Assembly: GCA_011319805.1 (NCBI GenBank)
Contig: SJRY01000128.1
Coordinates: 1 to 26,917 of the forward strand
DNA from: Macrocybe gigantea
Lineage: Eukaryota; Basidiomycota; Agaricomycetes; Agaricales; Callistosporiaceae
Length of the DNA: 26,917 nt
Direction: 5' to 3'
Under the pieces are notes generated by a model that was not told the DNA's origin, ran no database searches, and saw nothing but the letters and a program-made list of their open reading frames with translations. Positions within the stretch are counted from its first letter, which is position 1; every line of letters begins with the position of its first letter. Made by a program: the position numbers and the translations under genes. Of the stretch, positions 21,198 through 26,917 are shown piece after piece.

Positions 21198-24100
21198 TCA
21201 TTCTTGTTTCACCAAGGGGTTGATTATCACTCCAGGCTGAGCGCAAGAAGGGAAAATAGGCGTCGCTGTAAGTCCTGCTCCAAAAGCAAGAAAGGAATCA
21301 CGCTCACCTTCTTGACGACCTTTGGCAGAGTCGCGCGCTGGAACGCGAGCCGCGTGTTCCACTCTGCGCCGATCGGCTGCTCCATCGCCTTGTCAAACTG
21401 CGCCTTGCTCGTGTACGGGTACGGCAGGTCCTTGACGAGGTACTTTGCCGCCTTCTTGTCCCGCTTCTCCGAGATGATGATGTTCGCCTTGCCGTGGTCC
21501 GCGCGCGTCTTGGGGTCCACGCCTGCGATCTTTTTGATCCGGTGCGGTTTGGGCGCTGCTTTTTGGATCCCGGTCCCGCCCCAGGCACCCTGCAGGAGAG
21601 ACCTGTTAGTCGGCGATGCGGAAATAAGTGGATGGGAGGGGCGCACCCAGCCTGGAAGCGTCGTGTCCACCTCGCGCGGCGCGTCTTCGGCGATGGTGCG
21701 GCGCTTCACTTCTTCAAAGACCTGCATTGGCATGTTTAGCATTTTTTGGATAGCTGCGCAGGCGGAACGTGAGCGTGCTTCTACTTACCTGCACGACGTT
21801 GTCGCCAGCAAAGGCGAGCGCGACGAGGTCCCGTTGTTCGATCGCCTTGACGCCCCAGTGTTGTTCTTGGCTTTGAGCGTGAGTGCCTGCTCCTGCGCCT
21901 CGATCTCGCTGTTCGCGTCCGAGTCGTCTCCCGCGTCGTCCACCTCGACAGAAGGCGGCGCGCTTCCTGCCTGATGTTGTTCGGTGAAGATGGCTTTGTC
22001 GCTGTGATGTACTCGGAGACGGCGTCGCATTGACAGTGACGTCGGTCGTCGAGGAGCCCTTCGCAACCGAGGCAGGGGTAGAAGCAGCGGCCGCTGGAGG
22101 CCGGTTCAGGATGAGCACATTGTCCGTGGAGATCTCCAACGCAGCGTCTTCCTGCGTCTTCCTCCGTTCCGCCTCCTGCTTCCGGGCCTGCTTGCGGATC
22201 TTGTTTTTTGACTTTGTCAGCGAGGAGCTGTCCTTGCCGACGACGACTTCGTTCTTTTTGCGCGGCGCTTTGGTGGCGGGGGATGCACCTTTGGATTTGT
22301 CGCCGTCGCGTGGGACGAGCCAGGGGTTGATGGGCGTCGAGTTGGCGTTGCTTATGGAGGCGGCGGTGGTGGTGGTGGAGAGGGCGGGTCTTCGAGTTTC
22401 TGTGGGAGAGTCGGAAGCAGGGGATATGAGGTCTGACGATTTGAGCGTTACGCTGGATGTATCTGATGGGAGGGATTGAAGTGTGGAGACTGGTCTTGGG
22501 AGGTTGTGAGGCTAGGAAACGAGCAGGTTTCAATGAATGAAAAAAAAAAAATCGAGGATGGTTCAGAACTCGTACCGTTGTGCCGGGGCGCAGAACGACA
22601 CGTCCACCTGTGCGCTGTGCGACGACGCCGCTCGGATCGTCCTGGGCATCAAGCTCCTCTCCCGACTCGTCATAGTCTTGCGCAGCTCCCATCTCTTTGA
22701 CAAAGTCGTCGGCCATTTTATCGACCCTGCTGCTGCCGCGCCATCGCGTCCTTCATGAACTTCATGTTGAAGACGCTCTTTCGCCCGAGCGCCTCTGTCT
22801 CCGGACCGCCGTCGTCCTCTGCGCCGACTCTCTCAATCTCGTCAAACGCCTTTTGCTTGATCCTCTCCAAGCCCGTCTCGCCACCCAGATCCTCGCCATC
22901 ATCATCACCTTCATCATCTTCATCATCCCCACCGCTCTCCTCGTCACTCCGCATGCCCTGAATCCGCCGTCTGAGCTTCTCGCCGCGATCCAGCATTTCC
23001 TCGATCTCCTTCCTGCCATCCTCCTCATGCCTGCCCTTCATATGCTTCGCCCACTTGCCCGTATGCTTATGCCTGAGCGTCGCCCTCTCCCGCGCCGCTC
23101 CACTTCCCTCCTCAGCCTCTCCTCCTCCGCCTGCTCTTCGTCCTCCCCATCCACGCCGGCCTCCCTGAGATTCTCCTCCAGCCGTTCACGCTCCTTGCGC
23201 CTGAGCTTGCGGTACGTCCTGCTCTTGATCTTGCTGATGCGCTTCGCTTTGAGCTCCGCGCGGAACATGAGCTCGCGCATGCGGCGCAGCTCGGCGCGCC
23301 GCTGTGCGACCTCTTCGACGGAGAGGTTGTTCATCTGGAGCAGCCCTTCTTCGGTTTGGTGGATGTCTTCGTCGCGCAGCTTGGCTGTTTTGAGCAGCGC
23401 GTCGACGGCGCTTTCGAGTTTCGTGGTGGGCTGCGCGGGTGTTGCGTGAGTGCGAAGGGAAAGGAGGGGCGGGGGAAGGGCTCACTTTGAATTTAGCTGC
23501 TAGTTCTAGGTTTGATACTTTTCCCGACGGCTTGGCTTGCAGTGGAAAACTCAGATGCTCAGCCTAGAGTAACGAAGAACATCAGTGACGAGTAGAAAAA
23601 GTACAGTTGCAACATCAAACCTCTCGTATCCGCCTCATCGTGCCCGACCACTTGTCCACCTCCTCTTTCGTCTTTTCGTACGCCGCCTCGCGATCTAATT
23701 TCTCTTGAGCGCGTTGAGGTAGTGGCGCATCGAGTGGTTTGGATTTTTCAGACGATGGCGCGAGGGCTTTGGTCGCCTTTTTGAGCGACTGCAGGGTTGA
23801 TGACGACTGAGCGGCGAGAGGCGCGAGGAGGTCGTCTAAGTTGATCTTCGAGCCTATACGTGGTCATGCAAGTCGGTGTTAAAATTATTTTCTGAAAGAT
23901 GCCGCGCGAGAAAGCGTCAGTACCTGATGGCTGAGCGTGAAACTCGTTTTCCACTCCGGCCTCGGTGCGCTCCTGGAGCACGACGCGACGCTGTTTCCGC
24001 ACGCGTTCGGCTGCAGAAGAGGCACGTTCGCTGGAATCCGTTGGCGACTTGCGCTTTTTGGAACTTGGGTCGAGATTGGAGATGAAGTTTTGGAGATCGT

Positions 24101-25004
24101 TGAGCGCGTCGAGGTCTGGGCTGGAAGTGTCCGAGGCGGCGATGGATATCTTGTCACTTTCTTCGTCGTCTTCGTCTTCGTCTTCGTCTTCCTCCTCCTC
24201 GTTTGCGAATTGCTCGTCTTCTGATTCTTTTTCGTCGTCATTGGCTTTGTCGTCCTCCTCTTCATCGCCTTTGTTCTTTGAGGGATATTCTCGTTATCGC
24301 TTCCAGTGTCGACTTCTCCTTTGCCATCCAACACGTCCACTAAACTGATAAAGTCATTGTCGGACCCTTCATCCTCCTCATCTTCATCCTCGTCCTCGTC
24401 CTTCTCATCGCTAGATTTTTGGTCCATGTCGATGTCTTCATCTTCATCAAGATTAACTTCCGCAAACCGTACCGCCCGTTGTTTGGGTGTTTTGGCCTTG
24501 CGTTTTCTAGTCTAGCAATGAAATTTTCATAGGCAAGCGCAATCACAACTCTAGGCAAAAACGGACGTACTTTTGCAGAGAAGAATCCAGCGAACCGTTC
24601 CTCGTCGCTCTCCTCAAACGCAGCATCGCTGTCAAGCTCTTCATCATCTTCGCGCTGTTTATCTTTTCGTCGTCCTCATGCTCTCCTATGAGTTTCGCTC
24701 TCAGCGTGTTCCTCTGCTCCTCATCGGCATCGTCCAAGAACCCCGGTGTTCCGAGTTGAGCGAGCTCGTCCCTGTCTAGGTCCATCCTCATCCTCGACCG
24801 GCGCGTCGAGTCCGGCGCGTACTCGTACACATCTGATGCAGCATCCGCCTGCGCAAATGCGCCAGACTTGGCTGATTTGAGCTTTTGCGCTTCCTTGCGC
24901 CTGATGTATCCCGCGTTTCTATTGCCGCCGGATACGTGAGCTTTTTTGGAGCTGAAAAGAGGCTTTCCTGTGGATCTGCTCGACGTCCTTGGCGCCCTCG
25001 CCAT
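21198..25004 (-). CDS. UTP14: Utp14, U3 snoRNP/small-subunit processome factor, nine exons, with frameshifts
   Basis: Utp14 is a nucleolar factor of 18S rRNA maturation that activates the helicase Dhr1 to release U3 snoRNA. Exons, in transcript order, are 25004-24571, 24511-23924, 23853-23621, 23563-23486, 23430-22576, 22511-21789, 21721-21647, 21589-21308 and 21236-21198. The corrected product would be about 1101 residues. Family signatures are clear: an acidic N-terminal third with DAAFEESDEE; a basic ERATLRHKHTGKWAK stretch; NPWL and KNEVVVGKDS; EQRDLVALAFAGDNVV; PGWGAWGGTG; and KDLPYPYTSKAQFDKAMEQP with GAEWNT near the C terminus. The frame breaks near 24653 (+2), 24290 (-1), 23095 (-1) and 22730 (+1). 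A compensating pair lies near 22010 (+1) and 21855 (-1). After those changes all intron phases fit, so assembly indels are more likely than decay, but a pseudogene cannot be excluded. Confidence 0.92.
24366..24412 (-). repeat. acidic Asp/Glu trinucleotide repeat in UTP14
   Basis: Read on the minus strand, GAT/GAC/GAA/GAG codons alternate here and encode a run of Asp and Glu residues. Similar runs lie at about 24163-24205 and 22890-22935. They are coding low-complexity tracts, usual for acidic nucleolar proteins, and not a tandem satellite. Confidence 0.7.
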
Positions 25005-25915
25005 GATGTGCGAGAATTTGCCTCGTCTGTGGACGATCAATACTAAAAAAAAAAAAGGATACGATTACGTAACCGTAGCATTAACAAGTCAAGCCGTGCA
25101 GTTACCTCTGCCACAATTGTTCTTCAAAATTCCATCATAATTTACTGCTCACCGAAAGTGATATATTGGCTGTGATATAATTCAAAAATCCTAGAAATTC
25201 ATTCAGAATTCGCTGGCTAAGTATACTGCTTTGTTGTGAGTTGTTTGGAGCGAGTACCCATAATCCGACAGCGCTGGCATTGTTTGGATGGTTCACTTAC
25301 CACCACCACCACCGACACCAAGTCCAGCACACCAACTGCAGCAACGGTCAGCTCAAATGGAAGACGGTACGTCCTCAGCATCAGCCCCGCGCCCATCGAC
25401 CCCAGCATACCCCTCCAACTCCTATCTGCGCCAACCATATAAAATTGCAACCATTTACGACTAGCTGAAGGCTAGGATTTTTTTTTCTCTTTTCGTTTCA
25501 TATTTTCACTGTGTTGCACACGGCAAAAAAAACAGAAAGGAAAGTTGAGGAGAGAGACCGACATCGACCGGACGACTGGCGGCGGCGATGGCTTTGTTTC
25601 TTGTCGACTCGCTCTTCGTCTTTCCCGTTCGTTTTTTGGCCTTTTTTTTTCCCCTTTCCTCTTCTGTTTCTTTTCGTTTTCTTTCCGGCACACGGGAGTT
25701 GGCTTTTTTCTTGGGATGTAAACCCGCCATATTCGCCTCTTCTGCGCCTGCTTCATCCCGCCTTGCATACCCAAAAATTGAAAAGAAACAACGACCCTAA
25801 CGTTCGAACCTCCCACCTTCTCCTCCAACCAGCCTGGCAATCTCAAGACATCGCACCCACGAACGCCGGGATCAGCATCCCGACACATGAGGCTGCTTTG
25901 AACAACGGCGGCGCT
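25005..25915. promoter_or_regulatory. divergent promoter region between UTP14 and the Tra2-like gene
   Basis: The two starts face away from each other across 911 bp, so both promoters must lie here. On the UTP14 side a T run (12 A on the plus strand, near 25044-25055) lies about 40 bp before the ATG. On the Tra2-like side, 25478-25730 is strongly pyrimidine-rich on the plus strand, with T runs of 6 to 10, as seen in many fungal promoters and leaders. A CCACCACCACCACC run is at 25301-25314. No gene is supported; open frames in the T-rich part reflect composition. Confidence 0.45.
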
Positions 25916-26844
25916 ATGGTTACAGACGATGCGTCCTGGAACGCCAACAGCGGCGTAGGCAGTGGTGGACGCAATTCGCCTGGTAGAGACCGCGCTAGCG
26001 ACCCGCAGAGGAGGTCCAGCCGTAGCAGGAGCCCGAGGCGCGATGGTGACAGAGTGATGTCAGTTCTTTTTCCTCATTCTGGAATTCCTTCAATCCCTCC
26101 CCTTCCGTCCTGCGTTTTACATTTTCCCTCTTCTTCCTCTGTGTTGGATACATTGCTGAGACCAGAGAGACAGTGCCAACAATCCTGGAAATAACTTACA
26201 CACGTGTCCGGCTTGAGCCACCGCGTCGACACTCGTGACCTTGAAGCTGCGTTGCCAAGGTTGGACGTGTGAGTTGCCGTCTAAAGTGTATTATTATCAT
26301 GTTTTTTTCTGACTGTCAGGCTTTCTTGACAGGTCAAGAAAGCATCCGTCATGTATGATCCTCACAGTCGCGAATCGCGGGATTTGGGTTCGTGACGATG
26401 GAATCGAATGAGGAGGCGGAGGCTGCCATCACCGCTTTGAACTCGACTGAACTCATGGGTAAGATCATTACAGTTGAAAAGGTTACCCCACTTCGGCCTT
26501 TGTTCCCCACATCTGCTCTAAATGCGTTCTTCCATCAGGCCCGCCGAGGTCGCGCAAGGACGCCGACTCCAGGAAGATATCACGGACCACCCAAAGTCCG
26601 AGAATGTGAGTTTCTCGTTCTTTAGGGTGAAGTGCCACAGACTGAAGGTGAATTTGGCGCAGATGAACGACCGTATGATCCTCGCCCGTATGATAGTCGA
26701 TATTATAACGGAGACCGTAGGCGTGGACGCTACGACGATCATCGCGACGACCGGCATAGAGACTATGACCGAGACCGCGAAAGGGACCGCGACAGGGAAA
26801 GGGACAGATACCGCGACAGATACTACGACGACAGGAGATACTAA
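25916..26844 (+). CDS. Tra2-like SR splicing regulator (RRM plus RS/RD tail), five exons, with frameshifts
   Basis: Transformer-2-type proteins bind purine-rich exonic enhancers in the nucleus and regulate splice-site choice. Exons are 25916-26058, 26174-26268, 26333-26481, 26539-26605 and 26663-26844. The N terminus is Ser/Arg-rich (RRSSRSRSPRR). The single RRM has an RNP2-like motif LHVSGL and, once the frame is repaired, an RNP1-like RGFGFVTM. After the RRM comes RTPTPGRYHGPPK, the hallmark linker of the Tra2 family, and then a tail of Arg/Asp/Glu/Tyr repeats ending in YYDDRRY. The frame is broken in three places: an extra AC in ACACAC at 26198-26203, a missing T at 26252-26253 and a missing G at 26379-26381. 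Correcting each restores both motif and exon phase. The ATG at 25916 is chosen because the preceding DNA is pyrimidine-rich leader; an upstream start is possible. Confidence 0.87.
26762..26830 (+). repeat. Arg-Asp/Arg-Glu coding repeat in the Tra2-like tail
   Basis: Alternating GAC/CGC/GAA/AGG-type codons encode DRDRERDRDRERDRYRDR. This is a low-complexity RD/RE tail comparable to RS domains of SR proteins, where acidic residues replace phosphoserine. It is coding and in frame to the stop at 26844. Confidence 0.75.
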
Positions 26845-26917
26845 CTGCTTTTTCAAGTCTCCCCTTGCGTCGTAGGTCTAGGCACAAAAAGATGTTGCAG
26901 AGCGGAAGAAATGAATG

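Noticed and set aside
21171..21974. 267-codon plus-strand ORF
   Set aside because: Antisense to UTP14 exons 7 to 9 and part of exon 6, and it crosses their introns; it has no motif of its own.
22697..23449. 250-codon plus-strand ORF
   Set aside because: It is exactly antisense to UTP14 exon 5, whose protein matches a known family; the plus frame is open because of the GC-rich acidic and basic codons.
24240..24330. 38-nt intron (GTCGAC...CAAAG) to explain the second UTP14 frame change
   Set aside because: It would be shorter than any other intron in the window and would remove conserved sequence; a one-base indel is simpler.
25795..25820. GGTTCGAAC-like tRNA B box on the minus strand
   Set aside because: The flanking bases do not form a T stem, and there is no A box or acceptor stem at tRNA spacing.
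25511..25915. upstream extension of the Tra2-like reading frame
   Set aside because: The frame is open but encodes Phe/Ser-rich low-complexity sequence from a pyrimidine-rich leader, and the first good ATG is at 25916.

Overview
The window looks like nuclear DNA of a basidiomycete fungus, most likely a mushroom-forming agaricomycete. Protein-coding genes are split by many short GT-AG introns, mostly 49 to 85 nt and often carrying long T runs. Genes lie on both strands. The protein families (fungal F-box proteins with a conserved proline-rich segment, Smf-type Nramp transporter, Utp14, PUF, Tra2-like SR protein) fit that group. No rRNA, tRNA, CRISPR array, transposase or prokaryote-type operon was seen. 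All gene models below were spliced by hand from exon phase and protein conservation.

Layout, left to right. 1-2192 holds no supported gene. 2193-2977 (+) is a three-exon protein of unknown function. It converges, across an AT-rich spacer, on a 13-exon PUF RNA-binding protein gene at 3919-6671 (-). 6672-9586 has no gene I can support. 9587-11907 (+) is a nine-exon F-box protein. 12258-14071 (+) is a six-exon metal-dependent amidohydrolase with its metal-binding residues present. 14072-18118 is mostly unexplained, with a tentative multi-exon gene of unknown function at 15481-17026 (+). 18119-20916 (+) is a ten-exon Nramp divalent-metal transporter. It converges on the nine-exon UTP14 ribosome-biogenesis gene at 21198-25004 (-), which is divergent from a Tra2-like SR splicing factor at 25916-26844 (+). 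The genes do not form a pathway cluster; they are mainly housekeeping genes in ordinary fungal order.

The main anomaly is at the right end. Everything from 2.2 to 20.9 kb that I could splice keeps a clean frame over about 2,600 codons. UTP14 and the Tra2-like gene, by contrast, need about nine one- or two-base corrections between about 21.85 and 26.38 kb, many in short G runs or dinucleotide repeats. After correction, every exon phase fits. Local consensus errors, possibly near a contig end, are the simplest explanation; real decay of both genes is the alternative. Two 10-nt microexons, one in the PUF gene and one in the amidohydrolase gene, are a second point of interest. I found no convincing new biological system.
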